Assembly (NCBI RefSeq): GCF_015351245.1
Contig: NZ_JADKSO010000001.1
Coordinates: 248,001 to 312,000, forward strand
DNA length: 64,000 nt
Direction: 5' to 3'
Source: Rathayibacter sp. VKM Ac-2879
GTDB taxonomy: Bacteria; Actinomycetota; Actinomycetes; Actinomycetales; Microbacteriaceae
In this document: piece by piece, positions 33,520-42,538 of the stretch
Layout: each line of letters opens with the position of its first letter
Position numbering within the stretch: position 1 is the first letter of the stretch
The notes under the pieces: model-generated
What the model saw: only the letters and a program-made list of their open reading frames with translations
Database searches by the model: none
Told to the model about the DNA's origin: nothing
Made by a program: the position numbers and the translations under genes

Positions 33520-34737
33520 TCAGCGGAGTCGCGCGGGAGGCTCCGCGCGCACCGCCGCGGTCGCCCGAGCGTCCACGATCAGGCTCACGACGAGCCCGAC
33601 CGCCACGACCGCGATCGCGGCCCACGGGAGCGCGTCGAGCCCGCTCACATCGATCGCCACGCCGCCGACGATTGCGCCTCCGCCGATGCCGATGTTGAAC
33701 GCCGTCGTCTGCAAGGCCGCGGCGAGGCTCCGCAGCCGGAACGAGGAGACCCGCAACATCCGAGTCTGCAACATTGCCGGGATACCGCCGAACGCGACGT
33801 TCCACACCACCGCGGCGACCACCACCGCGGCCGTCGCCCCGGCACCCGCTGCCAGGGCGAGCCCCGCCAACGCCAGCACGACGGCGACGCCCGCCACCAT
33901 GAACCCCGCACGCGGGAAGCGGTCGGTCGTGAAACCGGCGAGGACGAGACCGACGGCCCCCGCTCCTCCAAAGGCGAAGAGCACCAGCGGCACCGTGTCG
34001 GGCGCGAAGGACGCGTTCTCGAGCCACGGCGCGATGTAGGTCGACAGTGTGTTCTGACCGATGAGCACCAGCAGGATCACCAGGCAGACGCCGAGGATGC
34101 GGGGAAGAGTGCGGTCTTTGCGGGCGGGGAGGCGGATCTCGCCCGTCTTCACCGGGATGTGATGGTTCACGGCGGGGAGGAACTTCGCGACGACGAGCGC
34201 AAGCAGCAGGACGATGCCGCCGAGGATCGCGAAGGTCGGCCGCCAGCCGAATGCGTGGCCGAGAGCCGTGCCGACCGGCACGCCAAGCACGAACGCGGCC
34301 GAGCCTCCGCCCGCTGTGATCGCCGTCGCGCGGCCGAGCTGCTCGGGAGCGACGAGGTGCGCGGAGTAGGCGGCGACGACCGCCCAGAACAGGCCGTGCG
34401 CGAGTCCACCGAGGATGCGCGCCCCGACGAGGAGGGCGAAGGTGGGCGCGAGGGCGGCGAGCACGTTGGCGACTGCGATCGTGCAGAGCGCGACCAGTAC
34501 GAGGCTCTTGCGCGAGAAGCGATGGGTGAGCAGAGTCAGCGGAGTCGTGGCGATCACCACGGTCGCCGCGAAGATCGTCACGAGCTGGCCGGTGAGCGGG
34601 ATGCTCACGCCCAGATCGCGCGACATGTCGGGGATGAGCCCGGTCGGCAGGAACTCGCTCGTGACCGACACGAAGATCGCGCCGGCGATCGTGAGCAGTC
34701 CGATCCAGGGGAAGGTGGGGCGTGGAGTGGGGTTCAC
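33520..34737 (-). CDS. MFS transporter (DHA1/AraJ-like)
   Basis: 405 residues with twelve helices. Conserved MFS motif A between helices 2 and 3 appears in a weak form (LTLLTHRFSRKSLVLVALCT) and the antiporter motif in helix 5 (GGGSAAFVLGVPVGTALGH) is present. The overall match is to arabinose- or drug-efflux DHA1 permeases: ATG 34737, N-terminal WIGLLTIAGAIFVSVTSEFL and PTGLIPDMSRDLGVSI. It would export a sugar or a drug by proton antiport. Its stop is followed by a long hairpin. Confidence 0.9.
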   Translation of the reverse strand: MNPTPRPTFPWIGLLTIAGAIFVSVTSEFLPTGLIPDMSRDLGVSIPLTGQLVTIFAATVVIATTPLTLLTHRFSRKSLVLVALCTIAVANVLAALAPTFALLVGARILGGLAHGLFWAVVAAYSAHLVAPEQLGRATAITAGGGSAAFVLGVPVGTALGHAFGWRPTFAILGGIVLLLALVVAKFLPAVNHHIPVKTGEIRLPARKDRTLPRILGVCLVILLVLIGQNTLSTYIAPWLENASFAPDTVPLVLFAFGGAGAVGLVLAGFTTDRFPRAGFMVAGVAVVLALAGLALAAGAGATAAVVVAAVVWNVAFGGIPAMLQTRMLRVSSFRLRSLAAALQTTAFNIGIGGGAIVGGVAIDVSGLDALPWAAIAVVAVGLVVSLIVDARATAAVRAEPPARLR

Positions 34738-34910
34738 AGTGTCCTGAGGGAGGGTGCGGTGGGAAGACGGCCATCAAGCCTCGCACGCCTACCCTGCTCG
34801 GCGCTCCCTGCCTCCGTATCGTGCGCTCCTCTGCGGCCGGCGCCCGTCAACCCTCTTGGGCGCCAGCCGCTCGCGCGGTGTGCTGGAGGCTCTCACCCCC
34901 GAGGAGCACC

Positions 34911-35084
34911 ATGAGCGCCACCACCGTCCTCCCTATCGAGACCTACGCCGACGAGCACGGCTGGCACAACCGCATCGCCCAGGCCGAGGTCCCGTTGAGC
35001 CATCACGACTCTCGGGAGGAGGCGGAAGAGGCCGGCATCGAGATCGCGGAGCAGCGCGGCGGCGAGCACATCGTCCTCTGCTGA
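34911..35084 (+). CDS. DUF2188-like small protein
   Basis: 57 residues from the ATG at 34911 with GAGGAG just before. The core GWHNRIAQAEVPLSHHDSRE and EEAGIEIAEQRGGEHIVL matches the DUF2188 pattern: a strand with Trp, a loop ending in a DS/DT-R-E-A turn, a helix, and a last strand. Cytoplasmic; function unknown. Confidence 0.7.
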   Translation: MSATTVLPIETYADEHGWHNRIAQAEVPLSHHDSREEAEEAGIEIAEQRGGEHIVLC

Positions 35085-35296
35085 CCTGTAGCGTCCTGTC
35101 CCGCCGTCTCGCTCGAGGTGCCAGGGCAGGCTGGCCCGAGCCGCGCCGAAGGCTCCGTCCGCCCGGGTGCACCGAGCTGGCATTTCACGGAGGGTTCGTG
35201 TGGCACGGTTGCGACGGTCGGCATCCGACTCCTAGGCTCGGAACCCCGAGGGAGAACGATCGTTCTACCGTTTTCCCCGCCCGCCAAGGAGGACTC

Positions 35297-35737
35297 ATGC
35301 CCACTCGTACCGCCCGCACTGCCTGGAACGGCTCCCTCGAGACCGGCGAGGGCCAGGTCGAGCTCTCGAGCTCGAAGATCGGCACTTACGACGTCTCGTT
35401 CCCGAAGCGCGCCGCCGACGACGCCAACGGCGCCACCAGCCCCGAGGAGCTCCTCGGGGCCGCCCACTCCGCCTGCTACGCAATGCAGTTCTCGGCCGTC
35501 CTCGGCCAGGCCGGCGGCACCGTCGAGGCGCTCGACGTGCGCGCCGAGGTCTCGCTCGGCCCGGACCCCCAGGGCGGCTTCAAGCTGACCGGCATCGCGC
35601 TGACCGTCAGCGGCGAGGTCAGCGGCATCGACGAGGCGACGTTCCTCAAGGCTGCCGACGAGGCGAAGGCCACCTGCCCCGTCAGCAAGGCGCTCACGGG
35701 GGTCGACATCACGCTCGACGCCACTTTCGAGAGCTGA
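35297..35737 (+). CDS. OsmC/Ohr family peroxiredoxin-like protein
   Basis: 146 residues; AGGAGG precedes the ATG at 35297. The redox pair is Cys60 in GAAHSACYAMQF and Cys127 in AKATCPVSKAL; the N-terminal Arg-rich start and TSPEELLGAAHSAC motif match OsmC subtypes that reduce organic hydroperoxides with lipoyl-type electron donors. Cytoplasmic dimer. It is a single gene with its own terminator hairpin at 35749-35789. Confidence 0.92.
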   Translation: MPTRTARTAWNGSLETGEGQVELSSSKIGTYDVSFPKRAADDANGATSPEELLGAAHSACYAMQFSAVLGQAGGTVEALDVRAEVSLGPDPQGGFKLTGIALTVSGEVSGIDEATFLKAADEAKATCPVSKALTGVDITLDATFES

Positions 35738-35748
35738 GCCTCCCCTCT

Positions 35749-35789
35749 CACGCAGAAGCACCCCCGTCTCACGGGGGTGCTTCTGCGTG
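35749..35789 (+). terminator. Rho-independent-type terminator of the OsmC gene
   Basis: CACGCAGAAGCACCCCCGT (35749-35767) and its exact complement (35771-35789) form a perfect 19-bp stem with a three-base loop, 12 bases after the OsmC stop. Confidence 0.88.
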
Positions 35790-35837
35790 TTCGCCGCTGT
35801 TCTGCCGAGGCTCCAGCCGCCCGACACGGCTCGTCTC

Positions 35838-35923
35838 GTTCACTACTCAGGATGAAACGCGATCAGCCGCTGCGGATCCGCATGAACTCGGTCCGCCTGC
35901 GGCGTTCATCCTGAATAGTGAAC
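35838..35923. repeat. Long inverted repeat (family A, copy 2)
   Basis: Arms GTTCACTACTCAGGATGAA (35838-35856) and 35905-35923 match at 18 of 19 positions with a 48-base spacer. The four arms of copies 1 and 2 share the word GTTCAYWAYTCAGGAYGRA. It lies between the OsmC terminator and the LLM oxidoreductase stop (35928), where it would act on the minus strand. Confidence 0.75.
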
Positions 35924-35927
35924 CGAA

Positions 35928-37304
35928 TCAGGCATCCGCGCGGTAGCGGAACCCGGCCCCGAGGTGCTCCTCCGGCAGCCGGTCGCCACGGCCGTGCAAC
36001 TTCTGGCGCAGGCTGCCCTCGACGTACTCCTCCGGGTATGCCCCGCGGCGCCGCAGCTCCGGCACGATGAACTCGACGACATCCTCGAAGGTGCCCGGCG
36101 TGATCGCGTAGGCGAGGTTGAAGCCGTCCACGTCCGTGTCCTCGACCCACTCCTGCAGGTGGTCCGCCACCTCCGAAGGCGAACCGACGATGAACGGACC
36201 GAGGCCCCCGATCGCGCCAAGCTTCGCGATGTCGCGCACCTTCCACTCCGAGCCGTCCTCGTTCGCTTCCTGGAAGTTCGCGACCGTCGACTGGATGGCG
36301 TTGCTCTTGACGTTGCCGATCGGCTCGTCGAGGTCGTACTGCGAGAGGTCGATGCCCATCCAGCCCGACATGAACACGAGCGCGCCCTCCTCGCTCGCGT
36401 ACGACAGGTAGTCGCGGTGCTTGGCGTGCGCCGCCTCGCTGGTCTCCGCCGTGATGATCGTCAGCAGGGTGTAGATCTTGGCGGAGTGGCGGTCGCGGCC
36501 CGCCGCCTCCAGGGCGTCGCGGATGCGCGAGACCGTCGCCTTCAGGCCCGCCTTCGTCGAGGAGGCGACGAAGATCGCCTCCGCATTGCCTGCCGCGAAG
36601 CGGATGCCGCGCGGCGAGGCGCCGGCCTGGTAGATGACGGGCGTGCGCTGCACCGAGGGCTCCGAGAGGTGGATGCCGGGGACGGTGAAGTTCTTCCCGC
36701 GATGCCCGATCTCGTGCACTTTCGCCGGGTCGGTGAAGACGCCGGAGTCGCGGTCGCGGATGACCGCGTCGTCCTCCCACGACCCCTCCCACAGCTTGTA
36801 GAGCACCTCGAGGTACTCGTCGGCGACGTCGTAGCGGTCGTCGTGCTCGAGCTGGTCCTCGTGGCCCATGTTGCGGGCGGCGCTCGGAAGGTAGCCCGTG
36901 ACGACGTTCCAGCCGATGCGGCCCTTGGTGAGGTGGTCGAGCGTCGACATGCGGCGCGCGAAAGGGTAGGGGTGCTCGTACGCGGTGCCCGCGGTGATGC
37001 CGAACCCGAGGTTCTCGGTGGCGGCCGCCATCGCCGACACCAGGAGGATCGGGTCGTTGACGGGGACCTGCGCGCCGTGGCGGATCGCGGCCTCGTTGGA
37101 GCCTCCGTAGACGTCGTAGGTGCCGAGGACGTCGGCGATGAAGATGCCGTCGAAGGTGCCCCGCTCGAGCAGCTTCGCCAGCTCGGTCCAGTACGAGAGG
37201 TCTTTGTAGCGCCACGACTGGTCCTGGGGGTGTCGCCACATGCCCGAGGACTGATGGGCGACGCAGTTCATGTCGAAGGCGTTGAAGCGGATCTGGCGGG
37301 TCAT
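35928..37304 (-). CDS. LLM class flavin-dependent monooxygenase (NtaA/DszA-like)
   Basis: 458 residues from the ATG at 37304. It belongs to the bacterial-luciferase fold, subgroup NtaA/SnaA/DszA: start FNAFDMNCVAHQSSGMWRHP, then KLLERGTFDGIFIADVLGTY, GRIGWNVVTGYLPSAARNMG and PVIYQAGASPRGIRFAAGNA. Such enzymes use FMNH2 supplied by a separate reductase to oxidise amines, sulfur heterocycles or long-chain substrates. No flavin reductase is next to it. It is 71 bases after the CE7 esterase gene, same strand. Substrate unknown. Confidence 0.9.
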   Translation of the reverse strand: MTRQIRFNAFDMNCVAHQSSGMWRHPQDQSWRYKDLSYWTELAKLLERGTFDGIFIADVLGTYDVYGGSNEAAIRHGAQVPVNDPILLVSAMAAATENLGFGITAGTAYEHPYPFARRMSTLDHLTKGRIGWNVVTGYLPSAARNMGHEDQLEHDDRYDVADEYLEVLYKLWEGSWEDDAVIRDRDSGVFTDPAKVHEIGHRGKNFTVPGIHLSEPSVQRTPVIYQAGASPRGIRFAAGNAEAIFVASSTKAGLKATVSRIRDALEAAGRDRHSAKIYTLLTIITAETSEAAHAKHRDYLSYASEEGALVFMSGWMGIDLSQYDLDEPIGNVKSNAIQSTVANFQEANEDGSEWKVRDIAKLGAIGGLGPFIVGSPSEVADHLQEWVEDTDVDGFNLAYAITPGTFEDVVEFIVPELRRRGAYPEEYVEGSLRQKLHGRGDRLPEEHLGAGFRYRADA

Positions 37305-37375
37305 GCCGATGATCGTGCCCGAGCGATCCTGATGGCGTCCGAGTCTCCGACGCACAACGTCACATTCCGGGCCGG

Positions 37376-38359
37376 TCAGGCGAGCTCGCGAGCGAGGAAG
37401 CGCATGTGTTCGGCGATCTGGAAGGCCTCGCCCCCCTCGTGTCCGTTGAAGGGGTAGACGCGCATCTCGCGCGGTCCCGCATAGCGGTTGTAGGAGGCGT
37501 ACACCGTCGACGGCGGGCAGATGTCGTCGAGCAGTCCCACCGAGAACATCGACGACGCCAGCGCGTAGGGAGCGAAGGAGGTGCCGTCGAAGTAGGACAG
37601 CGTGTCGAACACCCAGTCCTCCGAGCCGCGGTGCGTGCGCAGGTAGCGGGTGATCTCGCCGTAGGGCATCGTGTCGGTCAGCCGGACGGCATGCGCCATG
37701 TGGCTGAGGAACGGCACGTCCACGATTGCCGCGCGCGCCGCCGCCGCGTCGCCGAGTACCCCGAGGATGCCCGCGACCGCGAGCGCGATGCCTCCGCCCT
37801 GGCTCGCGCCCGAGACGGCGACGCGGCTCGCGTCGACTGCCGGGTGGGCGCGCAGCACGTCGAGGGCGCGCACCGCGTCCGTGAAGACGCGGCGGTAGTA
37901 GTGGTCGGCGGGTGACTCGATGCCCAGCGTCATGAAGCCGTTGGCGTGTGGCCCGCTGCCGACGGGGTCGGCGGTCGCGCCGCTGCGCCGCTCGGTGCCT
38001 TGGCCGCGGGTGTCCATGATCAGGTGCGCGTAGCCGGCGGCGGCCATGGTGGTCCACTCGTTCAGCTGGCCGCGGCCGCCTCCGTAGCCGATGAAGGTCA
38101 CGAGCGCCGGGAGGGGGGTCTGTGTGTCGCGGGGCAGGATCAGCCAGCCGCGGATCGGGTGGCCTCCGAAGCCCGAGAAGGTGACGTCGAAGGTGTCGAG
38201 GAGGCGGAATCCGGCGTCGACTCGCGCGAATCGCGGCTCGGTGGCGGCGGCGCGCGCCTCGGCGATCGTGTCTCGCCAGAACGTTGCGAACCCTTCTGGT
38301 TCGGGGAGCTCGGGGGCGTAGCGCTCGAGGAGGTCGAGGGGGAGGTCGTACTGCGGCAT
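37376..38359 (-). CDS. CE7 family acetyl esterase (acetylxylan esterase/cephalosporin deacetylase type)
   Basis: 327 residues, no signal peptide, so cytoplasmic. Catalytic triad: Ser186 in GASQGGG, Asp278 in GLLDDICPPST, His307 in NGHEGG. Family markers RGQ (DTRGQGTERR) and CPPST are present. CE7 enzymes are hexamers that remove acetyl groups from imported xylo- or other oligosaccharides, and from cephalosporins. AAGGAGA precedes the ATG at 38359. It is likely co-transcribed with the LLM gene downstream. Its glycan substrate is not fixed by context. Confidence 0.93.
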   Translation of the reverse strand: MPQYDLPLDLLERYAPELPEPEGFATFWRDTIAEARAAATEPRFARVDAGFRLLDTFDVTFSGFGGHPIRGWLILPRDTQTPLPALVTFIGYGGGRGQLNEWTTMAAAGYAHLIMDTRGQGTERRSGATADPVGSGPHANGFMTLGIESPADHYYRRVFTDAVRALDVLRAHPAVDASRVAVSGASQGGGIALAVAGILGVLGDAAAARAAIVDVPFLSHMAHAVRLTDTMPYGEITRYLRTHRGSEDWVFDTLSYFDGTSFAPYALASSMFSVGLLDDICPPSTVYASYNRYAGPREMRVYPFNGHEGGEAFQIAEHMRFLARELA

Positions 38360-38495
38360 CGCGGTCTCCTTCGCTGGGATCGTTGCCGGGGCGCGCCGAC
38401 GATCGAGGCTACCCGCCGCGATGCGGGACCTGGATGCGGCGTGGGAGAACGGGTCGCGGAGGAATGCCTCCCCGCCTCGAGCGTTCTCCTGGTGC

Positions 38496-39137
38496 ATGAC
38501 GATCTACGGAATCATCGGAGCAGGACACATCGGCAGCCAGATCGCGCGAGCGGTCATCGCCCTCGGAGACGAGGTGGTCATCGCGAACTCGCGGGGGCCA
38601 GAGACCCTCGGGGATCTCATCGCGGAGCTCGGCCCGAAGGCTCGCGCGGCGACGGCCGACGAGGCGGCGGAGGCGGCCGAGGTCGCGGTCGTGACTGTTC
38701 CGCTCGCGGCGCTCGACCGGGTTCCGGTCGAGCCGCTCCGCGGGAAGATCGTGCTCGACACCAACAACTACTACTTCGAGCGCGACGGCCGCATCGAGGC
38801 TCTCGACAAGGGTGAGACCACCACGAGTGAGATGCTGCAGCAGCACCTCCCGGAGTCGAAGGTCGTCAAGGCCTTCAACCACATCATGGCCGCCGACATC
38901 ACGACGACCGGTTCGCCGGCAGGTACCCCCGGCCGGCGCGCGCTGGCGACGTCGAGCGACTACCCGGAGGCGATCCACTTCGTGACCGACCTCTACGACC
39001 GGCTGGGCTTCGACACCGTCGCGATCGCTCCGTTGAGCGAGTCGTGGCGCGTCGAGCGCGACCGTCCGGCCTACGTCGTGCGCCAGAACCGCGACGAGCT
39101 CGAGGCAAACCTCGCGAAGGCTCCGCGCACGGTGTGA
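38496..39137 (+). CDS. NADP-binding reductase of the F420:NADPH oxidoreductase-like family
   Basis: 213 residues. Rossmann motif YGIIGAGHIGSQIARAVIAL at the start, with NSRGPETLGDL as the NADP-phosphate site (Ser-Arg). Then VAVVTVPLAALDRVPVEPLR, GKIVLDTNNYYFERDG and VVKAFNHIMAADI, the conserved pattern of the Fno/NADPH-dependent F420 reductase-related group, whose other members act on small substrates. Divergent from the CE7 gene. The ATG at 38496 is not preceded by a strong ribosome site; it may be read from a short leader. Confidence 0.85.
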   Translation: MTIYGIIGAGHIGSQIARAVIALGDEVVIANSRGPETLGDLIAELGPKARAATADEAAEAAEVAVVTVPLAALDRVPVEPLRGKIVLDTNNYYFERDGRIEALDKGETTTSEMLQQHLPESKVVKAFNHIMAADITTTGSPAGTPGRRALATSSDYPEAIHFVTDLYDRLGFDTVAIAPLSESWRVERDRPAYVVRQNRDELEANLAKAPRTV

Positions 39138-39340
39138 GCCGGGCGCCCTGTGGGCGAGGAGGGGAGCGGTGCCGCGGAGGCGCTGCTCCCTTCTGGGTGA
39201 CGGGTCCTGTGTCCTGCGAGACGGCGGCCGGAGGCGGTAGGTCCCGAGCGAGTCGGCCCCGCAGCGCTCGCGGCCTGGGATAGTCGAAGGATCACCCACG
39301 CACAGAGAGCCCCTTCGGGCTCCGAGAGGAGAGGCCTGCC

Positions 39341-40972
39341 ATGCCCTCAGCACCTCGTCCCGTCCCGCCGCGGACTGCGCTCTCTCGTCGGAGTGTCGTC
39401 CTGGGCGGGCTCGCGGTCCTGCCGCTGCTCAGCGCATGCACCTTCGACGGCGGATCGACGGTCGACGGCGGCCAGGAGTCGCCGCGCACTCGCACCGCGG
39501 CTCCGAGCGGGCCGGTCGCCCTGGCTCCCGACGCGCTGGCCGCGAGCGCGGCGCTGTTCGTCTCCGCTCCGCTTGTCGTGCTGGTCGAGGACGTCGCGGA
39601 GTCGCGATTGCGCGCCGCCCAGGTGAGCATCGCGTGGGGCGTGCCACTGTTCGTCGGCGCAGCCGATACCTCGCCGTCGCCCTCCGGCGCGCCCGCCACT
39701 GCCGGCGCGCCCGATGCCCTCGCCGGCGAGTTCCGCAGGCTCGGTGTCTCCCGTGTCGTCGCGATCGGAGACGTCACCGCTCCCCAGGGCGTCGACGTCG
39801 TCGTGTCGGCCCCCGACGCCGCGGCGCTCTCCGCTGCGACGGGCGTGAGCGTCGCCGACCTCCCGCTCGCCGACCTCGCCTCGTTCGCCCCGGCCACGCC
39901 GTCCTCCGCCCCGTTCGGGGAGGTGCCGCCGCGGGGCGACCCGCTCGGCACGCTCCTGGGCCTGGCCCGCGCGCAGGATGCCGACGTCGCCGCCCTCGCG
40001 ACTGCCCGCGCCGCCGGCATCCCGGTGACGGTGGTCGACGGCGACGACCTGCTCGCCTCGGGAGCCGCGGTGGCCGCGATCGCCGACGCGAAAGCCTCCT
40101 GCACGGTGCTGCTGGGCCCCGCGCTCGCCGCGCAGCCCGAGCCCGCGTGGGCGGTGCGTGCCGCCGGGAGCGGCTGGCAGCTGCCGGGCGGCGGCCAGCG
40201 CCTCTTCGGCGGCCACCTCTTCGTCGCGATCTACGGCACTCCGGGCGCTCCCGTGCTCGGTGTCCTCGGCGAGCAGGGCCTGCAGCCGACGATCGCCCGG
40301 GCGGAGGCGGTGGCCGAGCCGTACCGCGCACTCACCGGCAAGCAGGTCGTGCCGAGCCTCGAGATCATCGCGACGGTCGCGGCCGGCGATCCCGGTGCCG
40401 ATGGCGACTACTCCAACGAGCGGGACGTCTCGACACTGCGCCCGTACATCGACGCGGCCGAGAAGGCGGGGATGTACGTCGTTCTCGACCTGCAGTCGGG
40501 TCGCACCGACTTCCTCACGCAGGCGAAGCTCTACGCCGAACTGTTGCGGTTGCCGAACGTCGGCCTGGCTCTCGACCCGGAGTGGCGGCTGACGGCCGAC
40601 GAGAAGCCGCTTGAGCAGATCGGTCGGGTGTCGGCCGCCGAGGTGGACAGCGTGTCGGAGTGGCTGGCCGATCTCGTGCGGAGCGAGGGGCTGCCGCCGA
40701 AGATGTTCGTCCTGCACCAGTTCCGCCTCTCGATGCTGCAGGACCGATCGAGCATCCGTCGCGATCGGCCCGAGCTTGAGTTCCTCATCCACGTCGATGG
40801 CCAGGGCTCGCAGCCCGACAAGCAGGCGACATGGAACGCGCTGCACGAGGATGCCCCCGCGGGTATCGCGTGGGGGTGGAAGAACTTCTACGACGAGGAC
40901 ACGCCCATGCTGACTCCTGCCGAGACCCTGGCCCAGGTCCGCCCCCTCCCCGACCTCGTCACCTACCAGTAG
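39341..40972 (+). CDS. Tat-type lipoprotein with cell-wall-binding-like and barrel domains
   Basis: 543 residues. The start TALSRRSVVLGGLAVLPLLS has a twin-arginine motif and lipobox LLSAC (Cys33), suggesting a folded lipoprotein exported by Tat. Residues 60-300 show strands and helices such as VLVEDVAESRLRAAQVSIAW and EFRRLGVSRVVAIGDVTAP, resembling cell-wall-binding repeat 2. Residues 340-540 look like a TIM barrel: VPSLEIIATVAAG, GMYVVLDLQSGRTDFLTQAK, NVGLALDPEWRL, AWGWKNFYDEDTPM. The start follows GAGAGGAGAGG; a small hairpin GAGCCC/GGGCTC (39307-39322) lies in the leader. Function unknown. Confidence 0.75.
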   Translation: MPSAPRPVPPRTALSRRSVVLGGLAVLPLLSACTFDGGSTVDGGQESPRTRTAAPSGPVALAPDALAASAALFVSAPLVVLVEDVAESRLRAAQVSIAWGVPLFVGAADTSPSPSGAPATAGAPDALAGEFRRLGVSRVVAIGDVTAPQGVDVVVSAPDAAALSAATGVSVADLPLADLASFAPATPSSAPFGEVPPRGDPLGTLLGLARAQDADVAALATARAAGIPVTVVDGDDLLASGAAVAAIADAKASCTVLLGPALAAQPEPAWAVRAAGSGWQLPGGGQRLFGGHLFVAIYGTPGAPVLGVLGEQGLQPTIARAEAVAEPYRALTGKQVVPSLEIIATVAAGDPGADGDYSNERDVSTLRPYIDAAEKAGMYVVLDLQSGRTDFLTQAKLYAELLRLPNVGLALDPEWRLTADEKPLEQIGRVSAAEVDSVSEWLADLVRSEGLPPKMFVLHQFRLSMLQDRSSIRRDRPELEFLIHVDGQGSQPDKQATWNALHEDAPAGIAWGWKNFYDEDTPMLTPAETLAQVRPLPDLVTYQ

Positions 40973-40995
40973 CGCCCCTCCCCGCCCCCCTCTCC

Positions 40996-41064
40996 CCTCC
41001 GCGAGATGCCACTTATGAGCGCGACACGCCGAGGGATCGCGTCATAAGTGGCATCTCGCGGAGG
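40996..41064. terminator. 23-bp perfect inverted repeat between convergent genes
   Basis: Arms at 40996-41018 (CCTCCGCGAGATGCCACTTA then TGA) and 41042-41064 are exact complements around a 23-base spacer, between convergent stops at 40972 and 41095. Flanked by C-rich (left) and G-rich (right) runs that could extend the stem. Probably a bidirectional terminator. Confidence 0.7.
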
Positions 41065-41094
41065 GGGGCGGGAGGGGGGAGGGAGGGGGCGGGG

Positions 41095-42477
41095 TCAGCG
41101 GGGTGCGATGACGCGCGCCTCGACGTCCTCGAGAGCCTGGCCGCGCGTCTCCGGCACCATCCGCCAGAGGAACGCCAACGCGAGCAGCCCGACGGCACCG
41201 AAGAGGAAGAACGTGCCGGTGATCCCCACGCCCGCCACGAGGGTAGGGAAGAACAGCCCCAGCAGCGCGTTCGTGATCCAGTGGCAGAAGATCGCAATGC
41301 CCACCCCGATGCCGCGGATGCGCTGCGGGAAGATCTCGGAGAGCATCACCCACGTCGCAATGTTGAGGAACGTCTGCATGCTGCCCACGAAGGCGACCAC
41401 GAGCACCAGGATCACAAAGGGCCGCGCGGGGTCGCCGACCGGCAGAGCGAGGGATGCCACGCCGATCAACAGGTGCATCGTCGTCGTCAGCGAGTAGCCG
41501 AGCAAAAGGGTCGTACGACGGTTCATCGTCTGCATCAGCCGCAGCCCGACCAGCCCGCCGAGCACCGCGATCACACCGGGCGCGATGTTGGCGACGAGGG
41601 CGCCGTCGTGGTCGAACCCCGCCTCCTTCAGCACCGACTGGCCGTAATACATGATCGAGTTAATGCCGGTCAGCTGCTGCGCCACCCCGATGCCGATGCC
41701 CACCAGCAGGATCCGCAGCGCCCAGCGCTGCCGCAGCACCTGCAGCAGCGGGTGGCGCGGCGCGCGGGAGGCGTCACGCGCGCGGTCGATGCCGGCCGTC
41801 TCCTCCTGCGCCTGCTCGGGCGTGCGGATGGTGGACAGCACGGCCAGCGCCTCGTCGCGGCGCCCCTTCTCGAGGAGCCAGCGCGGTGACTCCGGCACGC
41901 GTAGCATGCCCACGAGGAGGGCCGCGGCGGGCAGCGCGGCGACGGCGAGCATGATCCGCCAGACGCTGGGAAGTTCGCCCCACACCGTGCCGATGACGGC
42001 GTTCGCCACGAAGGCGGCGAGCTGGCCGATGACGATCATCAGCTCGTTGCGCCCGGCGAGCGAGCCGCGGATCTCGGAGGGGGAGATCTCGGAGAGGAAG
42101 ATCGGCACGACCACGGAGGCCCCGCCGACCGCGAGGCCGAGGATCGCGCGGCCCACGACCATGACGGCGAAGCCCGGCGCGACGACGCACACGATCGCGC
42201 CCACCAGGAACAGCACGGCGAGCAGCTGGATCGTGCGGCGCCGACCGATCGCGTCCGCCAGCCGACCGCCGCTGATCGCTCCGACCGCCGCCGCGAACAG
42301 CAGCGAGCTGGTGACGACTCCCTCCGTCAGCGGGGTGAGCCCGAGCTCGACCGACATGGGCTCGAGGGCGCCGTTGATGACGCCGGTGTCGTAGCCGAAG
42401 AGGAGGCCGCCGAGGGTCGCTATGAGCGCGATCATGCCGAGACGCCGCGAGGGCGCCTCCAGGGAGGTGGTGGTCAT
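41095..42477 (-). CDS. Sugar porter family MFS transporter (sugar:H+ symporter)
   Basis: 460 residues, twelve helices. Diagnostic sugar-porter motifs: GYDTGVINGAL (helix 1), GRLADAIGRRRTIQ (between helices 2 and 3), RAILGLAVGGASVVVPIFLS, VPESPRWLLEKGRRDEA (end of helix 6), QQLTGINSIMYY (helix 7), SEIFPQRIRGIGVGIA (helix 10) and a PETRGQALEDVE end. QQLTG is the monosaccharide-binding motif. Substrates of relatives include glucose, xylose, arabinose, galactose and inositol. No operator of either LacI regulon is seen upstream. Its stop converges with 40972 over a long hairpin. Confidence 0.95.
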   Translation of the reverse strand: MTTTSLEAPSRRLGMIALIATLGGLLFGYDTGVINGALEPMSVELGLTPLTEGVVTSSLLFAAAVGAISGGRLADAIGRRRTIQLLAVLFLVGAIVCVVAPGFAVMVVGRAILGLAVGGASVVVPIFLSEISPSEIRGSLAGRNELMIVIGQLAAFVANAVIGTVWGELPSVWRIMLAVAALPAAALLVGMLRVPESPRWLLEKGRRDEALAVLSTIRTPEQAQEETAGIDRARDASRAPRHPLLQVLRQRWALRILLVGIGIGVAQQLTGINSIMYYGQSVLKEAGFDHDGALVANIAPGVIAVLGGLVGLRLMQTMNRRTTLLLGYSLTTTMHLLIGVASLALPVGDPARPFVILVLVVAFVGSMQTFLNIATWVMLSEIFPQRIRGIGVGIAIFCHWITNALLGLFFPTLVAGVGITGTFFLFGAVGLLALAFLWRMVPETRGQALEDVEARVIAPR

Positions 42478-42538
42478 GCCGTAAGCCTGGCGGACTCAGC
42501 GCGCCGCCGGCGGCAGGACCACCCCACCCGATCGGGGC

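Noticed and set aside
42478-42538. Search for a regulon operator upstream of the sugar porter
   Set aside because: No TGTT-N6-AACA dyad is present, so the porter was not assigned to either LacI regulon.
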